Below, one piece after another: positions 56,613 through 64,000 of a stretch of DNA of 64,000 bases. This DNA is from Bacteroidetes bacterium SCGC AAA795-G10 (GTDB lineage: Bacteria; Bacteroidota; Bacteroidia; Flavobacteriales; Flavobacteriaceae), in contig QFDA01000004.1 of NCBI GenBank assembly GCA_003130815.1, positions 61,001 to 125,000 of the forward strand. The letters run 5' to 3'. Positions within the stretch are counted from its first letter, which is position 1. Every line of letters begins with the position of its first letter. The position numbers and the translations under genes are program-made. Under the pieces are notes generated by a model. The model was not told the origin of the DNA and searched no databases. It saw only the letters and a list, made by a program, of their open reading frames with translations.

Positions 56613-57901
56613 CTCAAATCGCGCATTAGTAATTTATTTTTTGTGTTTGGCCTTGCTAAAAATCTATTATCACAACGTTTTCCAATTATCCATACAATTT
56701 CACCATTAGAACATAGTAACCATTGTTCCTCTTTGTCCAAAAGTGAATATTTTTCATCTTTGAAAAATTTACTAAGTAATTTTTTTCCCTTCATCCCAGA
56801 AGGATAAAAGTAATCGCCATTTTTATATTTCCTTAGAGATATTGGACTTTTCAAAGTTTCTCGATCTAAAAATACCTCATTGTTTTTATGTGCTTTTGTT
56901 TCAAGATTTGGAATATATTCCCATTTAATAGGAATTGGTAGTTTTAAATTTTTCTTATCAAGATCAATTACGATTTCATTAATTTCTTTTTTTAACAAGG
57001 CGGATAATATCAAATATTTTCTGTCACGAATTAAACGATATTTTTTACTAAGAATTAGCTTTCCGGGTGAAGAAAATACTAATTTTTCTACTTCCTTAGA
57101 ATTAAATCCCTTAGGGGAAAAAAAATGGTGTAGACTGAAACTTAATGGTTTTATTTTTTTTAAAGATTCAATCTCTATGTATATATGTTTGTTTTTTTCA
57201 ATAAAAAGTTCCTTTTTAAGCTTATCAAATTGATGCGAAATAAATTCTTGAGCATCTTTAAGATGTGCTAATGTCTTTTTGAAATTTTCGAGAGTTTTTG
57301 GTTTATGATTCTCAAAAGGTTTTACAACCTGATGTCTAATTATATTACGAAAATAATCTTTGCTAGTATTTGATGAGTCCTCCCGCCATTCCAAATTATT
57401 TTTTTTTGCATAATCAAGAATTTGCATTTTTGTTACGTTAAGTAAGGGCCTAAGTAGTTTGTTTGATTCAGGAATTCCTACCAAACCAAAAATACCTGAC
57501 GACCTTGATACATTTATTAAAAAAGTTTCAAACTGATCATTTAAATGATGTGCCGTTACTAAATAATCAAAACCTTTATTGGTAGTGAGGTGATTAAACC
57601 ATTTATATCTTAAATCTCGGGCCGATTCTTGAATCCCTTTTTTATTTTTTAGCTTATAATCTATCAAATTAAATAACTTGTAGTAAAATTTAATTCTATT
57701 TTTTTTGCACCACTTTTTTACAAATAACAAATCATTATCACTTTCTTCACCTCTTAATTGAAAATTGCAATGTGCCACGGAAAATTTAATTTTACTACGA
57801 ATTAAAATATCACCAAGGACACAACTATCCACACCGCCACTATGAGCTAAAAGAATAATTTTATTGGTAAGCTTTTTAAGATCTAAATTAATCTCAGACA
57901 T
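56609..57901 (-). CDS. tilS: tRNA(Ile)-lysidine synthase
   Basis: TilS converts the wobble cytidine of tRNA-Ile(CAU) to lysidine so that it reads AUA. The 430-residue protein has the PP-loop LAHSGGVDSCVLGD near residue 19, the AHHLNDQFETFLIN motif near 117, and C-terminal substrate-binding regions (KGKKLLSKFFKDEK). It is complete and intact. Bases 57592-57655 of this gene recur inverted at the right end of the window. dsbD follows with a 4-base overlap. Confidence 0.95.
   Translation of the reverse strand: MSEINLDLKKLTNKIILLAHSGGVDSCVLGDILIRSKIKFSVAHCNFQLRGEESDNDLLFVKKWCKKNRIKFYYKLFNLIDYKLKNKKGIQESARDLRYKWFNHLTTNKGFDYLVTAHHLNDQFETFLINVSRSSGIFGLVGIPESNKLLRPLLNVTKMQILDYAKKNNLEWREDSSNTSKDYFRNIIRHQVVKPFENHKPKTLENFKKTLAHLKDAQEFISHQFDKLKKELFIEKNKHIYIEIESLKKIKPLSFSLHHFFSPKGFNSKEVEKLVFSSPGKLILSKKYRLIRDRKYLILSALLKKEINEIVIDLDKKNLKLPIPIKWEYIPNLETKAHKNNEVFLDRETLKSPISLRKYKNGDYFYPSGMKGKKLLSKFFKDEKYSLLDKEEQWLLCSNGEIVWIIGKRCDNRFLARPNTKNKLLMRDLR
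57592..57655 (-). repeat. tilS segment, source copy of the inverted duplicate
   Basis: These 64 bases within tilS are identical, in inverted orientation, to the last 64 bases of the window. Base 57592 corresponds to 64000 and 57655 to 63937. This copy sits in an intact gene and is taken as the genuine one. Confidence 0.95.
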
Positions 57902-57920
57902 ACATTTTTCAAACTAAATG

Positions 57921-57953
57921 CAAATTTAAGAATTAGCGTAATTTCTTTTCAAA
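57921..57953 (-). promoter_or_regulatory. Promoter of tilS-dsbD
   Basis: On the minus strand TTTG (57953-57950), a 21-base spacer and TAAATTTG (57928-57921) match the Bacteroidota -33/-7 consensus. The predicted transcript begins about a dozen bases before the tilS ATG. Confidence 0.5.
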
Positions 57954-58003
57954 TTTTGAGAAAAGAGATTTTTTTTTTTGTTTTCTCAGATTTTTACATG
58001 AAT

Positions 58004-58033
58004 TTTGCATAGTCATGTTAGAAAATAAATTTT
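58004..58033 (+). promoter_or_regulatory. Promoter of the arginine operon
   Basis: TTTG (58004-58007), an 18-base spacer and TAAATTTT (58026-58033) give a 7-of-8 match to the -7 consensus at normal spacing. A start near 58038 would leave an untranslated leader of about 130 bases, far longer than for other genes here. Confidence 0.45.
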
Positions 58034-58037
58034 TTAG

Positions 58038-58165
58038 TTTAATTACATTTTCAACGATAACCAATACATTTCGCTTGCGTTATCGCCCCATTGGGGTGTA
58101 ACCTTTTTTGGAGTATGGTAAGCCCTTCTCCCCTTTATCTCATTTTACATTTCACTTAAATATTT
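58038..58165 (+). promoter_or_regulatory. Structured leader of the arginine operon, candidate cis-regulatory RNA
   Basis: This leader holds the most GC-rich non-coding patch of the window. A perfect 7-bp stem CGATAAC/GTTATCG (58055-58061 and 58079-58085) encloses a 17-base loop. It is directly followed by CCCC-ATT-GGGG (58086-58096) and then by a U-run and C-rich tract, which could pair alternatively with the G-run. It sits between the predicted promoter and the first gene of the arg operon. I cannot assign it to a named riboswitch. Regulation by arginine or a related signal is an inference from position. Confidence 0.45.
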
Positions 58166-58771
58166 ATGAAAATTTTACACGCAAAAGCGGAACACATTAT
58201 ATATTCTAAAGAAATAAGTCTTTGCATAGACGAATCAGCGAAGGTTAGGGGTACTGGTATTGCCCGAAGGACACCTGAATATATTGCTAAAAAAATTGAA
58301 AATAGAAATGCTGTTATAGCTCTAGATTTAGAAAAATTTGCAGGTTTTTGTTATATAGAAATTTGGGGTCATGGAAAATATGTTGCACATTCCGGACTAA
58401 TAGTTGCTCCAAATTACAGAGGAAAAGGACTAGCAAGAAAAATAAAAAAACAGGTTTTTGAACTTTCTCTCAAAAAATATCCAAAAGCTAAAGTCTTCGG
58501 AATTACTACAGGTATGCCTGTAATGAAAATAAATTATGACCTTGGCTATAAGCCAGTCCACTTTTCAGAATTAACAGATGATCCAGAATTTTGGAAAGGA
58601 TGTCAAACTTGTAAAAATTATGACATCTTGACAAGGACAGAAAGACAAATGTGTTTGTGTACAGGAATGCTGTACGATCCGGAACAAAATAAAAGAAAGA
58701 CTAACCATAATGAAAGTATTAGATCAAATTTATTTTACAAAAAAAAAATAAAATGGAACAGGAAAAAGTAG
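58166..58771 (+). CDS. GNAT-family N-acyltransferase with C-terminal Cys motif, probable first arginine enzyme
   Basis: This 201-residue protein has the GNAT acetyl-CoA loop in VAPNYRGKGLARK (residues ~80-92). Beyond the usual fold it has four cysteines, Cys146, Cys149, Cys163 and Cys165 (CxxC and CxC), likely a metal site, and a basic tail. It opens the arginine operon and overlaps argG by 19 bases. No argJ or classical argA is in the operon, so it is the best candidate for the N-acylglutamate synthase step; this is inferred from context and has not been shown by the sequence alone. Confidence 0.82.
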   Translation: MKILHAKAEHIIYSKEISLCIDESAKVRGTGIARRTPEYIAKKIENRNAVIALDLEKFAGFCYIEIWGHGKYVAHSGLIVAPNYRGKGLARKIKKQVFELSLKKYPKAKVFGITTGMPVMKINYDLGYKPVHFSELTDDPEFWKGCQTCKNYDILTRTERQMCLCTGMLYDPEQNKRKTNHNESIRSNLFYKKKIKWNRKK

Positions 58772-59946
58772 TTTTAGCTTATAGTGGTGGATTAGATACA
58801 TCATATTGTCTTAAGAAATTATCTCAAGAAAACTATGAAGTGCATGCAGTTTGCATAAATACAGGAGGATTTTCAGATAATGATATCAAATCAATGAAGA
58901 AAAGAGCTTATAAAACAGGTGCTTATAAGTATAAAAACGTAGACGGTTTAGAAACTTTTTATAACAAAATTGTTAAATATTTAATTTTTGGAAATGTGCT
59001 TAAAAATAATACCTACCCTTTATCTGTAAGTGCTGAAAGAATCATTCAGGCTGTTGAAATAGTTTCCTATTCTAAATCAATAAATGCAAAATATATAGCC
59101 CATGGTAGTACAGGAGCAGGTAACGATCAAGTTCGTTTTGATATGATCTTTCAAATTTTAGCTCCAGAAATTGAAATTATTTCACTAATTAGAGATCAAA
59201 ACCTCTCAAGAGAAAGTGAGATTAAATATTTAAATTCACATGGGATAAATATATCTTGGGAGAAAGCTAAATACTCAATTAATACGGGACTATGGGGTAT
59301 AAGCATAGGTGGTGCTGAAACATTAAACTCTCGGGATCCTTTACCCGAGTCAGCCTACCCAAGTAAAGTGATTAAATCTGAATCAGAAGAATTACAAATA
59401 GAATTTAAAACTGGTGAACTATTTTCTATTAATGGAAAAAAAGGTAAACCATTCGAGTTAATTCAAAGATTACAAATTTTAGCAAGAGATTTTGGAATAG
59501 GCCGTGATATTCATGTTGGTGATACTATCATTGGAATAAAGGGAAGAGTTGGATTTGAGGCTGCAGCTCCAATTATAATCATTAAGGCACACCATCTTTT
59601 AGAAAAACACACTTTGAGTAAATGGCAACTTTTTCAAAAAGAACAACTAAGTAATTTTTATGGAATGCAACTACACGAAGGACATTATTTAGATCCTGTT
59701 ATGAGAGATTTAGAGGCATTTATGGAAAGTAGTCAGAAAAAAGTTAGCGGTAAGGTATATCTCAAATTACATCCCTACAGGTATGAACTTGAGGGAATTG
59801 ATTCTCCACACGATTTAATGTTAACAAAATTAGGTAAATATGGAGAAATTAATGAAGGTTGGACAGCTGATGAAGCAAAAGGATTTATCAAATTAACCGG
59901 AAATTCGTCAAAAATATATCACTATTTAAATAAAAAAGATGATTAG
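58753..59946 (+). CDS. argG: Argininosuccinate synthase
   Basis: ArgG joins citrulline and aspartate with ATP. The 397-residue protein begins with KVVLAYSGGLDTSYCLKKL, the ATP pyrophosphatase loop (SGGLDTS near residue 10), and has AHGSTGAGNDQVRF near residue 117. It overlaps the GNAT gene by 19 bases and argC by 8. The sequence is the Bacteroidota-type variant, with a divergent C-terminal half, but no motif is missing. Confidence 0.95.
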   Translation: MEQEKVVLAYSGGLDTSYCLKKLSQENYEVHAVCINTGGFSDNDIKSMKKRAYKTGAYKYKNVDGLETFYNKIVKYLIFGNVLKNNTYPLSVSAERIIQAVEIVSYSKSINAKYIAHGSTGAGNDQVRFDMIFQILAPEIEIISLIRDQNLSRESEIKYLNSHGINISWEKAKYSINTGLWGISIGGAETLNSRDPLPESAYPSKVIKSESEELQIEFKTGELFSINGKKGKPFELIQRLQILARDFGIGRDIHVGDTIIGIKGRVGFEAAAPIIIIKAHHLLEKHTLSKWQLFQKEQLSNFYGMQLHEGHYLDPVMRDLEAFMESSQKKVSGKVYLKLHPYRYELEGIDSPHDLMLTKLGKYGEINEGWTADEAKGFIKLTGNSSKIYHYLNKKDD

Positions 59947-60910
59947 AGTAGGAGTTGTTGGTGGTTCTGGTTATACAGGTGGAGAGCTTATTAGATTAAT
60001 TCTTCAACATCCCTCTATGGAATTAGATTTTGTCTATAGCAGGTCTAAAGAGGGTGAAAAAATTTCGACCTGCCATGCTGATTTATTGGGTCAAACAAAA
60101 ATAAGATTTACAAAAAAAATTAATAAAAATATTGATGTTGTCTACTTGTGTTTAGGTCATGGTAACTCATTAGAGTTTTTGAAAAATAACAATTTCTCCA
60201 AAAAAACATTGATAGTTGATTTAGGTAACGATTTTAGATTAAAAAGGGATAGTAGTTTTAATGGACGAAATTTTGTTTACGGTCTTCCTGAACTACAAAG
60301 AGAAAAAATTAAATCCTCAGATTCTATAGCAAACCCAGGCTGTTTTGCCACAGCTATTCAATTATCTATTTTACCTCTTGCACTAAATAATAATTTAAAA
60401 AATACTTTACATATTAATGCTACAACCGGGAGTACAGGTGCAGGAATTAGCCTTAATCCAACATCCCACTTTAGTTGGAGAAATAATAACTTTTCATGGT
60501 ATAAGCCTTTTAAACATCAGCACATAAATGAAATATATCAAAGTGTAAATCAATTAGGCAGTAACCCAAAAATTAATTTTCTTCCTAATCGTGGAAATTT
60601 TACAAGAGGAATTTTTTCAACTTGTTATACTGAATATAATGGGAGCCTTAGTGATGTCAAAAAGATTTATAAAAGCTTTTACAAGGAGCATCCATTTACA
60701 TTAATCTCTGAAAATGAAATTAGTTTAAAATCTGTAATTAATAGCAACTACTGTTTTTTGCATTTATACAAACACGAAAATATATTATTAATCACTAGTA
60801 TTCTTGACAATCTAATCAAAGGAGCCGCAGGTCAAGCGATTCAAAATACAAATATTATTATGGGCTGGGAAGAAGATGCGGGACTTCAACTAAAGGCCTC
60901 AACTTTTTAA
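59939..60910 (+). CDS. argC: N-acyl-gamma-glutamyl-phosphate reductase
   Basis: ArgC reduces the acylglutamyl phosphate to the semialdehyde with NADPH. The 323-residue protein begins with VGVVGGSGYTGGELIRLI (cofactor fold). It has the catalytic cysteine in NPGCFATAIQLSILPL (about Cys134) and HQHINEI further on. It is shorter than some ArgC forms but complete. It overlaps argG by 8 bases, and proC follows after 9. Confidence 0.95.
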   Translation: MIRVGVVGGSGYTGGELIRLILQHPSMELDFVYSRSKEGEKISTCHADLLGQTKIRFTKKINKNIDVVYLCLGHGNSLEFLKNNNFSKKTLIVDLGNDFRLKRDSSFNGRNFVYGLPELQREKIKSSDSIANPGCFATAIQLSILPLALNNNLKNTLHINATTGSTGAGISLNPTSHFSWRNNNFSWYKPFKHQHINEIYQSVNQLGSNPKINFLPNRGNFTRGIFSTCYTEYNGSLSDVKKIYKSFYKEHPFTLISENEISLKSVINSNYCFLHLYKHENILLITSILDNLIKGAAGQAIQNTNIIMGWEEDAGLQLKASTF

Positions 60911-60919
60911 AATAAAAAA

Positions 60920-61714
60920 ATGAAAATAGCTGTCATTGGAACTGGAAATTTGGGCCTAAGTATCGCAAAGGGTTTGATAATTAATAACACTCACACAACT
61001 TTATATTTAACAAAAAGGAATTTAGATTCAATTGAATCTATGAAAGAATATAAAAATGTTTTTATCACAAAAGATAATAATGAGGCAGTTAAAAATTCGG
61101 ATATTTTAATTTTAGCCGTTCAGCCCAACCAGTTAGACAATCTTCTGGAAAATATTAGTCCAGATCTGAAGGAAAATCATATAGTTGTATCAACAGTTAC
61201 AGGATATACTCTTAAACGTGTAGAAGAAATTATCGGAAACAAATTACCAATTATAAGATCAATGCCTAATACGGCTATATCTGTAAGAAAATCTATGACA
61301 TGCCTTTGTAGTAATATAAAAGGGAAAAAGGTTTTAGCTATTGCAGAAGCTATATTTAATGGCTTAGGAACAACTTTAATTATTGAGGAAAGCCATATGC
61401 AAGCTGCTACGGTTTTATGTGCAAGTGGAATCGCTTTCTGGATGAGATTAATTAGAGCTACCACACAAGGTGGTGTTCAATTAGGTTTTGATGCAGATAT
61501 AGCATTAAAAATGTCGATGCAAACTGCTATGGGTGCATCAAGTCTTCTTATTGAAACAGGGACCCACCCTGAAGAAGAGATAGATAGAGTAACAACACCA
61601 AGGGGTTGTACAATTACGGGTTTAAATGAAATGGAGCATCAAGGATTGAGCTCATCACTTATTAGAGGTCTTAATGCATCTTTTGATAAAATAAATGAAA
61701 TCGCTAAACAATAA
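60920..61714 (+). CDS. proC: Pyrroline-5-carboxylate reductase
   Basis: ProC makes proline from pyrroline-5-carboxylate with NAD(P)H. The 264-residue protein has the N-terminal fold IAVIGTGNLGLSIAKGL, PIIRSMPNTAISVRKSMT near residue 111 and the C-terminal TTPRGCTITGLNEME signature near 225. Its place inside the arginine operon joins the arginine and proline branches; with RocD elsewhere in the window, ornithine can be turned into proline. Confidence 0.95.
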   Translation: MKIAVIGTGNLGLSIAKGLIINNTHTTLYLTKRNLDSIESMKEYKNVFITKDNNEAVKNSDILILAVQPNQLDNLLENISPDLKENHIVVSTVTGYTLKRVEEIIGNKLPIIRSMPNTAISVRKSMTCLCSNIKGKKVLAIAEAIFNGLGTTLIIEESHMQAATVLCASGIAFWMRLIRATTQGGVQLGFDADIALKMSMQTAMGASSLLIETGTHPEEEIDRVTTPRGCTITGLNEMEHQGLSSSLIRGLNASFDKINEIAKQ

Positions 61715-61728
61715 TAAATCCAATATAA

Positions 61729-62869
61729 ATGAATTTATTTGACGTATATCCACTTTATGATGTAAAACCTAGCAGTGCAAAAGATGTCTATGTCTATGAC
61801 AACCAAGGTGAGAAATATTTAGATCTATACGGCGGTCATGCTGTTATATCTATTGGTCATAGTCACCCTCATTATGTTAAACAAATAAAAGATCAATTGG
61901 ATCAAATTGCATTTTATTCTAATGCAATTCAAAATCCACTTCAAAAAAGATTGGCAGATGCAATAGGTGAACATTCTTCACTTGACAATTATGAACTTTT
62001 CTTATGCAATAGTGGTGCAGAAGCAATTGAAAACGCTTTAAAACTAGCTTCATTTCATACACAAAAAAGAAGGATAGTTGCATTTAAAAATTCATTTCAT
62101 GGAAGAACCTCTGCAGCCGTTGCAGCTACAGACAACGCAAAAATTACTGCCCCATTAAATGAACAACAGGTGGTTACTTTTTTACCATTTAATGATCTTA
62201 TAGCTTTAGAGGTTGAGCTTGCTAAAGGGGATGTTTGTGCAGTAATTTTTGAAGCAATTCAGGGAGTGGGTGGATTGGATGAACCAAATGAAAAATTTGT
62301 TTATAGGATGGAAAAACTTTGTGAGAAATACCATAGCTCTCTGGTGGCTGATGAAGTCCAATCTGGTTTTGGAAGATCAGGAACTTTTTTTGCTTTTCAA
62401 AAGTTCAAAATAAATCCTGACATCATTACAATGGCCAAAGGTATGGGAAATGGTTTTCCAATTGGTGGGATTTTAGTTAATCCAAAAATAAAGGCAACTC
62501 ACGGTCTTCTTGGAACTACATTTGGGGGAAACCATCTTGCGTGTAGAGCATCACTTGCAGTTTTAGATATCATAAAAAAAAGATAATCTACAGGAAAAAA
62601 CTAAATCTCTTGAAAAGTATTTTAAAAATAAAGCATCTTCGATAAAGAAAATAAAGAAAATTAAAGGAAGGGGATTGATGTTAGGTTTAGAATTTGATTT
62701 TGAAGTGTCTTCATTGAGAAAGAAATTAATTTATGATTATAAAATTTTTACGGGAGGAAGTAGTAATAAAAATCTTATAAGAATATTACCGCCTCTTACA
62801 ATACAAGAAAAACATTTTGAATATTTTTTCAAGTCTCTTGAAAAGGAAATGGAAAAAAACTATAATTAA
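61729..62869 (+). pseudogene. argD: Acetylornithine (N-acylornithine) aminotransferase, frameshifted
   Basis: This class-III aminotransferase has LYGGHAVISIGHSHP near the start, NSGAEAIENALKLA for phosphate, and the PLP lysine in ITMAKGMGNGFPIGG. The frame stops at 62586 because a run of eight A (62574-62581) has one base too many or two too few. In the next frame translation continues with KDNLQEKTKSLEKYF, then GRGLMLGLEF and the normal C-terminus to 62869, so the protein would be ~380 residues. With all codons otherwise intact and the operon functional around it, a sequencing or amplification error, or slippage on A8, is more likely than real loss. Confidence 0.88.
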
Positions 62870-63817
62870 ATGGAACAATTTCTAACTCTTAACGATCTGC
62901 CTAGCCTGAGTGAGGCTGTAAATGAGGCCATTGAACTAAAAAAAAATCCATTTGCATTTAAATCAATTGGAAATCAAAAAAATTTAGGTATGCTTTTTTT
63001 TAATCCAAGTCTAAGAACACGTCTCAGTTCGCAAAAAGCAGCACAACTTTTGGGATTAAAAACAATGGTAATGAATTTTTCAAATGAAGCATGGGCATTA
63101 GAATTTGAGGATGGTACTCAAATGAGTGGTTTGCGCTCTGAGCACATAAAAGAAGCTGCAGCTGTTGTTTCACAATATTGCGATATTGTCGCAATTAGAG
63201 CTTTTGCAAGTTTAAATAGCAAAGAAAATGATGAGAAAGAAATTGTTCTAAAAAGTTTTAAAAAATATACGAGTATACCAGTAATTAATATGGAAAGTGC
63301 TACTGCACATCCACTTCAAGCTTTAGCAGATGCAATCACAATTAAAGAAAAGAATAAAGTAAAACGTCCAAAAATTGTTCTTACATGGGCTCCTCATCCA
63401 AAAGCATTACCGCATGCAGTTGGAAATTCATTTGTTAGGATGGCAAATAAAATAGATTGTGATTTAGTTATTGCTCAACCTAAAGGCTATGAGTTAAATC
63501 CCTTAATTGTGGGCGATAATACTATAGTTTACAATCAGGAACAAGCGTTAGAAGGTGCCGATTTTGTCTATGTTAAAAATTGGTGCTCATACTCGGATTA
63601 TGGAAAAATTTTAAAAACTGACGACACCTGGATGATAACTGCAAAAAAAATGAAACTTACCAATAATGCAAAATTTATGCACTGTTTACCAATTAGAAGA
63701 AATATAGTCGCATCAGATGAAGTTTTGGATAGTAATAATTCATTAATTATTGAACAGGCGAATAATAGGACATATTCTGCTCAATTAGTATTAAAAAAAA
63801 TACTAGAAAATGGATAA
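62870..63817 (+). CDS. argF: N-acylornithine carbamoyltransferase
   Basis: This 315-residue transcarbamylase is of the Bacteroidota type acting on N-succinyl- or N-acetylornithine, not free ornithine. It has the carbamoyl-phosphate loop FFNPSLRTRLSSQKAA (residues ~43-58), EHIKEAA near 91, HPLQALAD near 147, TWAPHPKALP and the C-terminal FMHCLPIRRNI. In Bacteroides the residue at position 90 is Pro (succinyl) and in the acetyl enzyme Glu; here it is Ser90. It starts right after argD and overlaps argB by 8 bases. Confidence 0.93.
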   Translation: MEQFLTLNDLPSLSEAVNEAIELKKNPFAFKSIGNQKNLGMLFFNPSLRTRLSSQKAAQLLGLKTMVMNFSNEAWALEFEDGTQMSGLRSEHIKEAAAVVSQYCDIVAIRAFASLNSKENDEKEIVLKSFKKYTSIPVINMESATAHPLQALADAITIKEKNKVKRPKIVLTWAPHPKALPHAVGNSFVRMANKIDCDLVIAQPKGYELNPLIVGDNTIVYNQEQALEGADFVYVKNWCSYSDYGKILKTDDTWMITAKKMKLTNNAKFMHCLPIRRNIVASDEVLDSNNSLIIEQANNRTYSAQLVLKKILENG

Positions 63818-63950
63818 ATTACATATTGTCAAAATTGGTGGAAAAGTAATTGAAAACAAGGATTCTTTAATATCATTTTTAGAGGATTTTGCTAGCCTAG
63901 AAGAATCAAAAATTTTAATCCATGGCGGCGGTAATGAAGCTAAAAAATAA
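63810..63950 (+). pseudogene. argB: Acetylglutamate kinase, N-terminal fragment cut by a junction
   Basis: The 46 codons MDKLHIVKIGGKVIEN... to ILIHGGGNEAKK match the start of ArgB (IVKIGGK and the IHGGG phosphate loop). The frame then stops because from about 63937 the sequence is an inverted copy of tilS. The overlap by 8 bases with argF is normal operon structure. The rest of argB is missing from the window, almost certainly by an artefact of the contig end and not by mutation. The feature stops where the foreign stop codon falls; true argB sequence probably ends between 63937 and 63947. Confidence 0.88.
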
Positions 63951-64000
63951 AAAAGGGATTCAAGAATCGGCCCGAGATTTAAGATATAAATGGTTTAATC
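63937..64000 (+). repeat. Inverted duplicate of tilS at the right end (chimeric junction)
   Basis: These 64 bases match 57655-57592 in reverse complement without mismatch up to the window edge. The identity starts inside argB at a short stretch (AGCTAAA) that could belong to either gene, a microhomology junction. In this orientation it reads tilS sense (GIQESARDLRYKWFN). Confidence 0.95.

Noticed and set aside
58115..58159. A 14-codon open frame with GGAG just before its ATG, ending 6 bases before the GNAT gene
   Set aside because: It has no arginine codons, the GGAG is only one base from the ATG, and this lineage does not rely on such sites. A leader peptide is not supported.
63937..64000. 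The inverted tilS copy as a genuine repeat, attachment site or integration scar
   Set aside because: The identity is exact, it cuts an operon gene, starts at a microhomology and lies at the sequence end, all of which favour an artefact. No integrase or IS ends are near.
1..64000. Defence islands, prophage, IS elements, CRISPR arrays, tRNA and rRNA genes
   Set aside because: None could be recognised on reading the genes and spacers; spacers are short, without regular repeats, and nearly every gene has a housekeeping or lineage-typical family.

Overview
The window is a gene-dense, AT-rich stretch of a Bacteroidota chromosome, most likely from a marine, streamlined member of class Flavobacteriia. 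The evidence is a set of lineage-typical proteins (DUF2911, DUF4294, DUF6452/DUF6048, DUF2795, the PUR-alpha-like DUF3276 protein, a long NusB, a fused cyclophilin-FKBP isomerase, N-acylornithine-type ArgF), promoters of the Bacteroidota form TTG-N18/19-TAnnTTTG, and a 6S RNA beside zapA. I found about 52 protein genes, no rRNA, tRNA, IS element, phage gene or CRISPR array. No gap between genes exceeds 300 bases.

Layout. 1-3200: DUF2911 protein (left end missing), EamA and TauE transporters, CutC. 3281-10481: a same-strand run with a Tat-type glycosylasparaginase, a GMC oxidoreductase with its small-subunit partner, and the glycerol genes glpK-glpD-glpF. 10531-11307 (minus): 6S RNA, zapA and a coiled-coil partner. 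11439-22880: a LytM peptidase, cysteine desulfurase and ornithine aminotransferase, two RNA methyltransferases, an overlapping DUF6452/DUF6048 pair, MerC-like and DUF4294 proteins, an M42 peptidase and pyrD. 22889-24728 (minus): nusB-DUF1573-yajC, closed by a clear intrinsic terminator. 24845-35333: ABC exporter, PUR protein, redoxin, dual PPIase, recQ, tatC-lptB, pssA, lnt, DUF2795 protein. 35412-43993: secA, a sterol-desaturase-like protein, a glycosyltransferase, a DUF5916 outer-membrane protein and a methyltransferase. 43997-52270 (minus): the branched-chain amino acid operon ilvD-ilvB-ilvN-ilvC-ilvA, ending with an NADP-dependent GAPDH. 52476-57901: aldehyde dehydrogenase, nitroreductase, DsbD, tilS. 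58166 to the end: the arginine operon GNAT-argG-argC-proC-argD-argF-argB, preceded by a promoter and a structured leader of about 130 nt.

Two sequence-integrity points matter. argD is split by a one-base frameshift in a run of eight A. The last 64 bases are an exact inverted copy of part of tilS 6.3 kb upstream and cut argB short. That inverted junction is what a multiple-displacement-amplification chimera or a bad contig end looks like, so argB should not be read as biologically truncated.

I did not find a convincing new multi-gene system such as a defence island or a novel biosynthetic cluster. The most useful leads are the arg operon leader RNA, a serine at the substrate-selecting position of ArgF, the Cys-bearing GNAT that probably starts the arginine pathway, the possible Fe-S GMC dehydrogenase next to the glycerol genes, the GapN-ilv link and near-leaderless promoters.
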